This document shows, piece by piece, positions 13,680 to 21,772 of a stretch of DNA of 51,512 nt (position 1 is the stretch's first letter; every line of letters starts with the position of its first letter). Below the pieces are notes generated by a model. The model was not told the DNA's origin. It saw only the letters and a list, made by a program, of their open reading frames with translations, and did not search any database. The DNA lies in assembly GCF_014803725.1 (NCBI RefSeq), contig NZ_JAAVBE010000025.1, positions 9,312 to 60,823 on the forward strand. The letters run 5' to 3'. This DNA comes from Desulfovibrio sp. GTDB lineage: Bacteria; Desulfobacterota; Desulfovibrionia; Desulfovibrionales; Desulfovibrionaceae. Position numbers and translations under genes: made by a program.

Positions 13680-14978
13680 ATGGACGTTTTTGACCCTGCC
13701 GAACTCTGGACACGGGATCACATCTCCGCCACCCAGCTGACGCGCCTGCGAAGCACCATCGCCCGGGCGCGGCGCTGCGATTTCTACCGCCGGCGCCTGG
13801 ACGAGGCCGGCATCGACGCGGGGACCATCCACAGCCTTGACGACCTTGCACGCATCCCCTTCACCACCAAGGACGACCTGCGCGCCCAGTATCCCACAGG
13901 CCTTCTGTGCGTGCCGCAAAGCGAGATCGTGCGCATGCACTGCTCCAGCGGCACCACGGGCTCGCCGGTGGCCATCTGCCACACGCAGAACGACATCAAT
14001 TCCTGGGCCGACCTCATGGCCCGCTGCATGTATATGGTGGGCGTGCGCCGCGAGGATGTGTTCCAGAACATGTCGGGCTACGGCCTGTTCACGGGCGGCC
14101 TTGGCATCCATTTCGGCGCCGAGCGGCTCGGCTGCATGACCATCCCGGCGGGCGCGGGCAATTCCCGCCGGCAGATCAAGCTCGCCAAGGATTTCCGCAC
14201 CACGGTGGCGCACATCCTGCCCTCCTACGCGCTCATCCTCGGCGAGCACTTGCGCAGCATGGGCGAAGACCCGCGTGACTTCCCCCTGCGCATCGCGCTC
14301 GTGGGCGCGGAGCCTTATACCGAAGAATTCCGCCGCCGCATCGAGGACCTCTTCGCCATGAAGGCCTACAATTCCTACGGCCTTTCGGAGATGAACGGCC
14401 CGGGCGTGGGCTTCGAGTGCCTGGCGCAGGACGGCCTCCACATCTGGGAGGACGCCTACATCCCCGAAATCGTCGACCCGGCCACGGGCAAGCCCGTCCC
14501 GGACGGCGAGGTGGGCGAGCTCGTGATGACGAGCCTCTGCCGCGAGGGCATGCCCATCCTGCGCTACCGCACGCGCGACCTTACCCGCTTCCTCCCCGGG
14601 AGCTGCTCCTGCGGGCGGCGCCACCGCCGCATGGACCGCATCCTCGGCCGTGCGGACGACATGTTCATCGTCAAGGGCGTCAACATCTACCCCATGCAGA
14701 TCGAGGAGGTCATCATGACCTTCCCCGAAGTGGGGCAGAGCTACCTTATCCTGCTGGAAAACAACGGCTTCGGCGACGTGATGCGCGTGCAGGTGGAGAT
14801 CCGCGACGAGTACTTCGTGGAGGACATGCGCGTGCTCCACAACCTGCAAAAGGTCATCGCCCAGCGCCTGCGCGACGAGATACTGGTCACGCCCAGCGTG
14901 GAGCTCGTGGAGAGCAACAGCCTGCCGCGCACCGAGGGCAAGGCGGTGCGCGTGCGCGACCTGCGCGAAAAGAAATAG
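13680..14978 (+). CDS. paaK: Phenylacetate-CoA ligase family enzyme
   Basis: An AMP-forming CoA ligase of 432 residues, the usual PaaK length. The adenylate-binding loop S-S-G-T-T-G-S-P is at 89-96, N-S-Y-G-L-S-E-M-N-G-P-G near 230, and the C-terminal hinge and lysine region ends L-P-R-T-E-G-K-A-V-R-V. Members activate aryl or other carboxylic acids to CoA thioesters in the cytoplasm. In anaerobes lacking the rest of the paa pathway, as appears the case locally, the true substrate is uncertain. AAAGGA precedes ATG 13680. It sits between the DUF1786 and DUF456 genes. Confidence 0.9.
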   Translation: MDVFDPAELWTRDHISATQLTRLRSTIARARRCDFYRRRLDEAGIDAGTIHSLDDLARIPFTTKDDLRAQYPTGLLCVPQSEIVRMHCSSGTTGSPVAICHTQNDINSWADLMARCMYMVGVRREDVFQNMSGYGLFTGGLGIHFGAERLGCMTIPAGAGNSRRQIKLAKDFRTTVAHILPSYALILGEHLRSMGEDPRDFPLRIALVGAEPYTEEFRRRIEDLFAMKAYNSYGLSEMNGPGVGFECLAQDGLHIWEDAYIPEIVDPATGKPVPDGEVGELVMTSLCREGMPILRYRTRDLTRFLPGSCSCGRRHRRMDRILGRADDMFIVKGVNIYPMQIEEVIMTFPEVGQSYLILLENNGFGDVMRVQVEIRDEYFVEDMRVLHNLQKVIAQRLRDEILVTPSVELVESNSLPRTEGKAVRVRDLREKK

Positions 14979-14981
14979 GCC

Positions 14982-15584
14982 ATGGAGTTCTTCCCCTTTG
15001 CGCCGCTTTTGGCGGGGGCCTTCCTTGTGCTCCTGTGCCTGGTGCTTTTTCTCAATATCTTCGGGCTGCCGGCCAACTGGATCATCCTCGGCCTCGTGGC
15101 CCTGTGGAAGCTCGTCATGCCGGCGCAAGCGGGGCTCGACGCCTGGTTCTGGGCGGGCATGGTGGCCTTCGCCCTGCTGGGCGAGGCGCTGGAACTGGGC
15201 GTGCAGGTGCTCAAGGCGCGGCACTATGGCTCCAGTTCTTCCGGCACCTTCGCGGGCATGGTGGGCGCCTTCGTGGGCGCCATCCTGTTGGCGCCGCTCT
15301 TCTGGGGGCTTGGCGCGCTGCTGGGCGCCCTCGCCGGGGCGTGGCTCGGCTGCTACGCCATGGAGATCGCCCGGGGGCGCCCCTCGGGCGAGGCCATGAA
15401 CGCGGCCATGGGCGCCATGATGGGCCGCTTTTTGGGCACAGTCTGCAAATGCGGCACCGGCGCGGCCATGATCGCCCTCACCGCGCACCACATCTGGCCC
15501 GAGGCCATGGAGCTGGCCCCCGCCGGTGAAGCGCCGGCGGAAGTGGTGCACCTTTTCCTGCATGCCGCGGCGGCCTGCTGCTGA
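14982..15584 (+). CDS. DUF456 membrane protein
   Basis: A 200-residue protein with several hydrophobic helices (about 8-32, 48-68, 84-115, 145-170) and the DUF456 glycine-rich repeats: A-G-M-V-G-A-F-V-G-A-I, then L-G-A-L-A-G-A-W-L-G. The N-terminus N-I-F-G-L-P-A-N-W-I-I-L-G is characteristic of the family. It starts 3 bases after the ligase stop and lies 8 bases before the methyltransferase. Function unknown; inner membrane location is inferred from the hydrophobic segments. Confidence 0.85.
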   Translation: MEFFPFAPLLAGAFLVLLCLVLFLNIFGLPANWIILGLVALWKLVMPAQAGLDAWFWAGMVAFALLGEALELGVQVLKARHYGSSSSGTFAGMVGAFVGAILLAPLFWGLGALLGALAGAWLGCYAMEIARGRPSGEAMNAAMGAMMGRFLGTVCKCGTGAAMIALTAHHIWPEAMELAPAGEAPAEVVHLFLHAAAACC

Positions 15585-15592
15585 GGCCGGAC

Positions 15593-16363
15593 GTGCTGCT
15601 CGATACCGTTGAAGTCGTCCTGGTGAGGACGCGCTTTCCTGAAAATATCGGCATGGCCGCGCGGGCCTGCGCCAACATGGGCTGCCCCTGCCTCTGCCTG
15701 GTGGCGCCCGAACGCTGGGACATCGCAAAGGCGCGGCCGCTGGCGACGCCCAAGGGCCTGCCCGTGCTGGAACACATCCGCGTGGTGCCGAGCCTGGCGG
15801 AAGCCGTGGCAAAGAGTCGCCTTGTGCTCGGCACCACGGCGCGCCTCGGGGGCTGGCGCAAGAGCGTGCTCACCGCGGACCAGGCGGGAACCGTGGCCGC
15901 AGACGCCGTGCGCGCCGGCGAGCGCGTTTCGCTGGTCTTCGGCTCCGAAGACCGGGGCCTTTCCAATGAGGAATCCCTGCTCTGCCAGCGCCTCGTCACC
16001 ATCCCCACATCCGGGGAGGCCAGCTCGCTGAACCTCGCGCAGGCGGTGCTCATCGTGCTCTATGAATGTGCCCGCGTACTGCGTGGGGCGCCGGACACGA
16101 TGGAGGAAGCGCCCGCCGGGGAGGATAGGCCCCGCAGCGGCGCCCGCGGCATCACCGCCGCCGAGCAGGAACGGCTCATGGCCCATTTCAAGGCCATGCT
16201 CCTCGCGCTGGACGTGCTCCACGGCGACAACCCGGAGTATTTTCTTTTGCCGTGGCGCAGGCTTTTCGGGCGCGCGCAGCTCAGGCGGCACGAATATGAC
16301 GCGCTCATGGGCCTGTGCCGGCAGGTGCGCAACAAGCTCGGCCCGAAAGAGGCAGGGGAATAG
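15593..16363 (+). CDS. trmJ: TrmJ-type tRNA (cytidine/uridine-2'-O-)-methyltransferase
   Basis: A SPOUT-fold 2'-O-methyltransferase of 256 residues that would modify position 32 of tRNAs. N-P-E-N-I-G-M-A-A-R-A-C-A-N-M-G (as F-P-E-N) near residue 16, the S-adenosylmethionine knot motif V-F-G-S-E-D-R-G-L-S-N-E-E and S-L-N-L-A-Q-A-V are all present. The start is GTG at 15593 with a GAGG site. It converges with ychF, leaving 30 bases between stop codons. Confidence 0.87.
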   Translation: MLLDTVEVVLVRTRFPENIGMAARACANMGCPCLCLVAPERWDIAKARPLATPKGLPVLEHIRVVPSLAEAVAKSRLVLGTTARLGGWRKSVLTADQAGTVAADAVRAGERVSLVFGSEDRGLSNEESLLCQRLVTIPTSGEASSLNLAQAVLIVLYECARVLRGAPDTMEEAPAGEDRPRSGARGITAAEQERLMAHFKAMLLALDVLHGDNPEYFLLPWRRLFGRAQLRRHEYDALMGLCRQVRNKLGPKEAGE

Positions 16364-16393
16364 AGAAGCTGCGGGCCGGCCGCCGACACGGGC

Positions 16394-17497
16394 TCAGACA
16401 TTGAAGAGGAAGTGCATGACATCGCCGTCCTGCACCACATAGTCCTTGCCCTCCACGCGCAGGACGCCGTCCGCCCGGCAGGCGGCCTCGCTCGCGTGGC
16501 TTATGTAGTCGTCATAGGAGATGACCTCGGCGCGGATGAAGCCGCGCTCGAAGTCCGTATGGATGACGCCCGCGGCCTGCGGGGCCTTCCAGCCCTTGCG
16601 GATGGTCCAGGCGCGCACCTCGTCGGGGCCGGCGGTGAAATAGCTCGCGAGGCCCAGGGTGGCGTAGCCCGTTCGGATGATGCGCCCAAGGCCGTCCTCC
16701 TCCACGCCGTAGGAGGCCAAAAGTTCCGCCTGTTCCTCCTCGGGCAGGCCTTGCAATTCCTCCTCCAGGCGCGCGCAGATGCGGGCGAAGCCGGCGCCGC
16801 GGGCCTCGGCGAGCTCGCGCAGCTTTTCGGAGTGGGCATTGCCCTCGGCCATGCTCTCCTCGTCCACATTGGCGCAATAAATCACCGGCTTGGCCGTGAG
16901 CAGCCCGAGCTCGCGCCAGGAGGCGAGGAAGGCGTCGGCACCTTCCGGCAGGGGAAAAGTGGCGGCGGGCTTGCCCGCATTGAGGTGCGCGAGCAGCTGC
17001 TCCATGATGTCGGCCGCAGCCTTGGCCTCCTTGCTGCCCTTGGCGGCCTTGCGCAGCCGCTCGAGCCGCTTTTCCACGCTTTCGATGTCCGCCAGCAAAA
17101 GCTCGGTCTCGATGGTCTCCACATCGCGGAGCGGGTCCACGCTGCCGTCCACATGGACGATATTCTCATCCTCAAAGCAGCGCGCCACCTGCACGATGGC
17201 CGCGCACTCGCGGATATTGCCGAGGAACTGGTTGCCCAGGCCCTCGCCCTTGCTGGCCCCGCGCACGAGGCCCGCGATGTCGATGAAGTCCACCTGGGCG
17301 TGGATGGTGCGCTCGGGCGTGACCTTGCGCGAAAGGGCCTCCACGCGCGCGTCCGGCACGGCCACAGTGGCCTTGTTGGGCTCGATGGTGCAGAAGGGAT
17401 AGTTGGCCGCCTGTGCGTTCTGGGCCTTGGTGAGGGCGTTGAAAAGCGTGGACTTGCCCACATTGGGCAGACCGACGATACCGATGCTCAGTGCCAT
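16394..17497 (-). CDS. ychF: Redox-regulated ATPase YchF (Obg family)
   Basis: A 367-residue P-loop protein of standard YchF length. G1 is G-L-P-N-V-G-K-S-T at 8-16, then the Y-P-F-C-T-I-E-P-N switch, [17 protein letters not shown] and an N-V-D-E (NxxE-type) base motif typical of ATP-preferring members. The C-terminal TGS domain ends in [18 protein letters not shown] 17497 has AGGAG 6 nt upstream. A promoter is readable at 17558-17586. Confidence 0.96.
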   Translation of the reverse strand: MALSIGIVGLPNVGKSTLFNALTKAQNAQAANYPFCTIEPNKATVAVPDARVEALSRKVTPERTIHAQVDFIDIAGLVRGASKGEGLGNQFLGNIRECAAIVQVARCFEDENIVHVDGSVDPLRDVETIETELLLADIESVEKRLERLRKAAKGSKEAKAAADIMEQLLAHLNAGKPAATFPLPEGADAFLASWRELGLLTAKPVIYCANVDEESMAEGNAHSEKLRELAEARGAGFARICARLEEELQGLPEEEQAELLASYGVEEDGLGRIIRTGYATLGLASYFTAGPDEVRAWTIRKGWKAPQAAGVIHTDFERGFIRAEVISYDDYISHASEAACRADGVLRVEGKDYVVQDGDVMHFLFNV

Positions 17498-17557
17498 GGC
17501 GACTCCTGTGCCTGTTCGTTGGAGGTCCGTGCGTTGCGCGGGGTGCTTCCGGCCCCC

Positions 17558-17586
17558 TTGGTAGGGAAAGAAACAGCCCCTGTCAA
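17558..17586 (-). promoter_or_regulatory. Sigma-70 promoter of ychF
   Basis: On the minus strand TTGACA (17586-17581), a 17-bp spacer and TACCAA (17563-17558) lie about 60 bases before the ychF start. Confidence 0.6.
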
Positions 17587-17629
17587 TGGGCCGCCCAGGC
17601 GGAGCGCGATTCGCCCTGCCCTGCCGCGC

Positions 17630-17657
17630 TTGCAATCGCCGCGCCCTCGGGTATGCT
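17630..17657 (+). promoter_or_regulatory. Promoter of the tetrapyrrole operon
   Basis: TTGCAA (17630-17635) and TATGCT (17652-17657) with a 16-bp spacer lie 70 bases upstream of the precorrin-2 dehydrogenase gene. Confidence 0.55.
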
Positions 17658-17727
17658 GGGCGAGATGCCGCCGCGCAGCGCGCAAAACACCCGCAAAACG
17701 AACGCCGCGCCCGGCAAGGATACCCCC

Positions 17728-18486
17728 ATGCCCTTCAGTTATCCGCTCTTTCTCTCCCTCGAAGGCGAGCATTGCCTCGTGGCCGGCCTCGGCGAAGTGG
17801 GCCGGCGCAAGCTCGCCGGTCTGCTCGCCGCCGGCGTCGGCTCGGTGCTTGCGCTGGAGAGCGGGCTGCCCGCGCCCGCGGGTGAAAGTACGGATGACGA
17901 TGAACTCGCGCGACTGTGCGCCGACCCGCGGGTGCACCTCGAGCGGCGCCCCTGCACCGAGGCTGATGTGCGTGCCTCGCGCCTGGTCTTCGCCGCAACC
18001 TCCCATGCGCGGGAAAATGCGCGCATCGCCGCCCTCTGCCGTGAAGCTGGAGTGCTCTGCAATTGCGCGAGCGCGCCGGAACTGGGGGCCTTTGCCGTGC
18101 CCGCCGTGGCGCGCGCGGGCGAGCTTCGCGCTGCCCTCTCCACCGGCGGGGCGAGCCCGGCGCTCACCCGCATCCTGCGCCGCGAGCTCGAGCTCTGGCT
18201 CGCGCCGCGCGCGGCGCTCGCGCGCTTTCTCGGGCGCTTGCGGCCTCTTGTCCTTGCCATGGGGGCGGATACGCGGCACAATAGCCAACTGTTCCGCAAA
18301 GTGGCGGCGTCGCCCCTTGGGGACTGGCTCGCCGCGGGCGACCTTGCCCGCTGCCGCGCCTGGCTCGAGCGGGAATTGCCCCCCGCGCTTGCTGCGCAGG
18401 CCCTGCCGCTTCTGGACGGCCCGGCCGATGTCCCTGCGGCCAAGGCCCCCGGCGGCACTGACGGAGAACCGCATGAGTTTTGCTGA
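17728..18486 (+). CDS. Precorrin-2 dehydrogenase / sirohydrochlorin ferrochelatase-type protein
   Basis: A 252-residue protein matching the N-terminal (CysG-B/Met8/SirC) part of sirohaem synthase without the methyltransferase domain. The NAD-binding loop V-A-G-L-G-E-V-G-R-R-K-L is at about 18-29, and C-N-C-A-S-A-P-E-L-G-A-F-A-V-P-A follows near 112. It oxidises precorrin-2 to sirohydrochlorin. Sulfate reducers make sirohaem for sulfite reductase and haem from sirohaem. ATG 17728 has AAGGA. The end overlaps the HemX-like gene by 14 bases, and hemA follows, which supports the pathway assignment. Confidence 0.87.
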   Translation: MPFSYPLFLSLEGEHCLVAGLGEVGRRKLAGLLAAGVGSVLALESGLPAPAGESTDDDELARLCADPRVHLERRPCTEADVRASRLVFAATSHARENARIAALCREAGVLCNCASAPELGAFAVPAVARAGELRAALSTGGASPALTRILRRELELWLAPRAALARFLGRLRPLVLAMGADTRHNSQLFRKVAASPLGDWLAAGDLARCRAWLERELPPALAAQALPLLDGPADVPAAKAPGGTDGEPHEFC

Positions 18487-19315
18487 TTTTCTGGCACCCG
18501 AGGCCTCAACCGCCATCACCCTGGCGGTCTATGCGCTGGCCGGCGCGGCGGGCCTCGTCGGCATGCTCGCGAGGCTCCCTTCGTGGCGCAAGGGCGCCTG
18601 CTTCCTTGCCGCAGCGGCCTTCGCTTGCCAGACCATCCTGCTCGCGCTCGGCGCGCACGGCGCGCACCACGGTGGCCTCACGCTCGGCGCGTATCTCCAG
18701 ATGCTCGCCTGGTTCGTGCTGCTCTGCGGCCTCGGGCTGTGGGCGCGTTTCCGGCAGGAGGCGCCGCTCATCTTCGCGGCGCTCCTCGGCCTCATCCTCT
18801 TTCTCATGTCCACGCCGTGGCTCGAACAGGCCGTTCCCCTCCCCCCCTCGCTCAAGGGGCCCTTTTTCGCCTTCCATATCGGCGCGCTCTTCCTGAGCCT
18901 TGGGCTCCTGGCCCTGGCCTTCGCCGCGGGCGCGCTCTTCCTCTTCCTCGAGCGGCGCATCAAGAGCAAGCAGCGCATGCAAGGTATCTGGCAGGACATG
19001 CCGGCCCTCGCTATCCTCGACAAGATCAACGCCGTCTGCGCGCTCACGGCCTTCCCGCTTTACACGCTCGGCATCGTGGCCGGGCTGTTCTGGGCGCGCC
19101 CGGTTTTCGGCAGCACCCTTTCGGGCGACCCCAAAGAAGTGGTGAGCCTGCTTGTCTGGCTCCTGCTCGGCGTGCTCTTCCACAACCGGCTCGCCAATGG
19201 CTGGAAGGGCCGCAAGCCCGCCAGACTCGCCGTTTTCATCTTTCTGCTCTCGCTCTTTTCGCTCGTCGTGGTCAATGTTTTCATGGAAACGCATCACGCC
19301 TTTGTGCGCGGGTAG
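18473..19315 (+). CDS. HemX/CcsA-type cytochrome c assembly membrane protein
   Basis: A 280-residue polytopic protein with about eight hydrophobic segments. The CcsA/HemX pattern shows in the spacing of membrane helices, in a middle F-A-F-H-I-G-A-L-F-L-S-L-G and in the C-terminal L-L-L-G-V-L-F-H-N-R-L. HemX proteins sit beside hemA and influence its level; CcsA proteins handle haem for cytochrome c. ATG 18473 has GGAG 7 nt upstream, inside the end of the preceding gene, so the two are coupled. hemA begins 9 bases after its stop. Confidence 0.82.
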   Translation: MSFADFLAPEASTAITLAVYALAGAAGLVGMLARLPSWRKGACFLAAAAFACQTILLALGAHGAHHGGLTLGAYLQMLAWFVLLCGLGLWARFRQEAPLIFAALLGLILFLMSTPWLEQAVPLPPSLKGPFFAFHIGALFLSLGLLALAFAAGALFLFLERRIKSKQRMQGIWQDMPALAILDKINAVCALTAFPLYTLGIVAGLFWARPVFGSTLSGDPKEVVSLLVWLLLGVLFHNRLANGWKGRKPARLAVFIFLLSLFSLVVVNVFMETHHAFVRG

Positions 19316-19324
19316 GCCGGGCGT

Positions 19325-20623
19325 ATGCGGCACGACATCGTTCTTGTGGGCCTGAACCACCGCACCGCCGGCGTGGATGTGCGCGAGCGCTTCGCGCTCG
19401 CCGAGCACTGCGCCCCGGAGACCTGGGCTGTGCCCTGCGCAGCCCCGGTGGCCGAGGCGCTCATCCTCTCCACCTGCAATCGCGTGGAGCTTTTGGGCGT
19501 GGGCGCGGACGGCGGCGCCGTGCGCGAGCACCTTTTGCGCTCCTGGGCGGGGGCGCGCCAGGCCGAGCCGGAAGAGCTTGCGCCCTATCTCTATGAATAC
19601 CACGGCGCCGAGGCCGTGCGCCATCTCTTCGCCGTGGCCGCGAGCCTGGACTCCATGGTGCTCGGCGAACCGCAGATCCTGGGGCAGCTCAAGCAGGCCT
19701 ATCGCAAATCCGTGGAGAGCCGGGCCACCGGCGTCATCCTCAACCGCCTGCTGCACAAGGCCTTTTCCGTCGCCAAACGCGTGCGCACCGAAACGGCGGT
19801 GGCGGCCAATGCCGTTTCCATCAGTTATGCCGCCGTGGAGCTGGCGCGCCGCATTTTCGGCGACATGCCGAAGCACCGCGCGCTGCTGGTGGGCGCCGGC
19901 GAAATGGCGGAGCTGGCGGCCATGCACCTGCTCCAGGCGGGCATCGACGAGATCGTGGTGGTCAACCGCACGCGCGAGCGCGCCGTGGAGCTTGCCAAAC
20001 GCTTCCGCGGCCGGGCGGCCGGCTTTGAGGAGCTACCGGCCCGCATCGCCGAGGCTGACATCATCATCACCTCCACAGGCTCGCCCGAGCCCGTCATCCG
20101 CGCGCGCGACCTGCGCGCCGTGCTCAAGACGCGCAAGAACCGGCCCATGTTCTTCATCGACATCGCCGTGCCGCGCGACATCGACCCGGATGTCAACGGG
20201 CTCGATAATGTCTATCTCTACGACATCGACGACTTGCGCGAAGTGGTGGAGGAAAACCTCGCCGGCAGGCGCGAGGAGGCCGCCAAGGCCGGGGCCATTC
20301 TCGACGAGGAGGTGGCGCTCTTCTCCCGCTGGCTGGAGAGCCTGGAAAGCCAGCCCACCATCGTGGAGCTCGTCCGGCGCGGCGAGCGCGCCGCCGAGGA
20401 GGAACTGGCACGCACGCTCAAGCGCCTCGGCCCGCTGGACGAGAGCCAGCGCGCGGCCATCACAGCCATGGCCCACGCCATCGCACACAAGCTCAACCAT
20501 GACCCCATCATGTTCCTCAAGGAAGACGGCATGGCCCGCGAGGGCGCGCCGGCCCGCGTCAACCTCGTGCGCCGCGTCTTCGGCCTCGACGCCCCCCACG
20601 GCAGGCGCGGCCGCGGAGCCTGA
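19325..20623 (+). CDS. hemA: Glutamyl-tRNA reductase
   Basis: A 432-residue enzyme, the usual length, that reduces Glu-tRNA to glutamate-1-semialdehyde, the first step of tetrapyrrole synthesis. The catalytic Cys51 lies in L-S-T-C-N-R-V-E-L, the substrate region G-L-N-H-R-T-A near 9, the D-S-M-V-L-G-E-P-Q-I-L-G-Q-L-K block near 115 and the NADPH loop V-G-A-G-E-M-A near 190. The C-terminal dimer helix follows. Its substrate tRNA-Glu is encoded at 12127-12203. tilS starts 3 bases after the stop. Confidence 0.97.
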   Translation: MRHDIVLVGLNHRTAGVDVRERFALAEHCAPETWAVPCAAPVAEALILSTCNRVELLGVGADGGAVREHLLRSWAGARQAEPEELAPYLYEYHGAEAVRHLFAVAASLDSMVLGEPQILGQLKQAYRKSVESRATGVILNRLLHKAFSVAKRVRTETAVAANAVSISYAAVELARRIFGDMPKHRALLVGAGEMAELAAMHLLQAGIDEIVVVNRTRERAVELAKRFRGRAAGFEELPARIAEADIIITSTGSPEPVIRARDLRAVLKTRKNRPMFFIDIAVPRDIDPDVNGLDNVYLYDIDDLREVVEENLAGRREEAAKAGAILDEEVALFSRWLESLESQPTIVELVRRGERAAEEELARTLKRLGPLDESQRAAITAMAHAIAHKLNHDPIMFLKEDGMAREGAPARVNLVRRVFGLDAPHGRRGRGA

Positions 20624-20626
20624 GGC

Positions 20627-21772
20627 GTGCGCCCCGACGCCGGACCGCCCTTCCCCGCCGTACCGCCCGCGCTCGGGCAACTGCCGCCAGGGCTCGCGCG
20701 CCTCTGCCTCGGCGTGGAGCGCTTCTGCCGCCGCACGCTCGGCCTGCGACCCGGGGGCCGCCTTGTGCTCGCCCTTTCGGGCGGGGCGGATTCCACGGCC
20801 CTCGCCGTCATCCTGCATGTAGTGGCGCCGCGCCTCGGTGTGCGCCTCTCGGCACTGAGCGTGGATCATGGCCTGCGCCCAGAAAGCGGGGAGGATGCCG
20901 GGCACGTGAAGGTGCTCTGCCGCTGGCTCGGTATCCCGTGCAAGGTGCAAAAGCGAGATGTGGCGGCAGCCGCCGGGGCGTGGGGCTGCGGGCTGGAGGA
21001 GGCCGGCCGCAGGGTGCGCTACACGTTGCTGGAAGAAGAACGCGCGGCCGCTGACGCGGACTGGATCGTGCTCGGCCACCATGCGGGCGACCTTACGGAG
21101 GACGTTCTGCTCCGCCTCACGCGCGGGGCCGGCTGGCCAGGCCTCGCCGGCATGCCGGCGAGGGATGAGGGCCGGCGCTTGCTGCGGCCCCTGCTCTTCA
21201 CGCCGCCCGACACGTTGCGCGCCCTGCTGCGGCACCTTGCTGTTCCCTGGCGTGAGGACGCGAGCAACGCGAGCCTCGCCTTCCGCCGCAACCGGCTCAG
21301 GCACGAGGTGTTGCCACAGCTTCGGCGCGAAAACCCGGGGCTGGAGCGATGTTGCGCTACCCTGCACCGCCTCGGGGAGCTGGATGCGGATTTTTGGGAA
21401 AGAACGCTGGATGCGGCCCTTGCGGCCCAGCCATGGGAAGAAATCGAGGAAGACGGCGTGCCGGCCATCGTCCTGCCGCGCTCCCTGCTGGGCGGACTGC
21501 ACCCGGCGGCGCGGCTGCGCCTCTACATGCGGGCCTTGCGCGCAGTCGGGAGCCAAGGAGGCGACAACGGGAGTCCGGTGCAGCCCCGCGGCGCCACCCT
21601 GCTTTCGCTGGACAAAGCCCTGCGCGAGGGCCGCGGCAATACGCGCTTCCAGCTTCCGGGGGGTGTCGAGGCCCTGGTGCGCGGCGGGAGCGTCCGCTTC
21701 ACAAAAGCCGCTCAGTCCTCGCGCAAAAGCTCCAGCCCCGCAGCCGTCACGCCCTCCGCATCGAGGCCCTGA
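20627..21772 (+). CDS. tilS: tRNA(Ile)-lysidine synthase
   Basis: A 381-residue N-type ATP pyrophosphatase that makes lysidine at C34 of the CAU-anticodon tRNA-Ile. The P-loop L-A-L-S-G-G-A-D-S-T is at about 48-57, and V-D-H-G-L-R-P-E-S and L-G-H-H-A-G-D follow, with R-R-N-R-L-R-H-E-V-L-P later. The start is GTG at 20627. The 3' end runs 61 bases into the converging dxs gene, so the last 20 residues, a Ser/Pro-rich tail, are encoded antisense to the dxs C-terminus. Confidence 0.92.
   Translation: MRPDAGPPFPAVPPALGQLPPGLARLCLGVERFCRRTLGLRPGGRLVLALSGGADSTALAVILHVVAPRLGVRLSALSVDHGLRPESGEDAGHVKVLCRWLGIPCKVQKRDVAAAAGAWGCGLEEAGRRVRYTLLEEERAAADADWIVLGHHAGDLTEDVLLRLTRGAGWPGLAGMPARDEGRRLLRPLLFTPPDTLRALLRHLAVPWREDASNASLAFRRNRLRHEVLPQLRRENPGLERCCATLHRLGELDADFWERTLDAALAAQPWEEIEEDGVPAIVLPRSLLGGLHPAARLRLYMRALRAVGSQGGDNGSPVQPRGATLLSLDKALREGRGNTRFQLPGGVEALVRGGSVRFTKAAQSSRKSSSPAAVTPSASRP

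Noticed and set aside
12387-15812. 1141-codon minus-strand open frame
   Set aside because: It is antisense to the DUF1786, ligase and DUF456 genes, which have clear motifs. High G+C makes long shadow frames common here, and its translation is low-complexity His/Ala/Arg/Gly.
16412-18472. Plus-strand frame running into the HemX/CcsA-like gene (apparent 967-residue protein)
   Set aside because: Only the last 280 codons are a real protein, starting at 18473 behind a ribosome binding site. The upstream part is antisense to ychF and out of frame with the precorrin-2 dehydrogenase gene.
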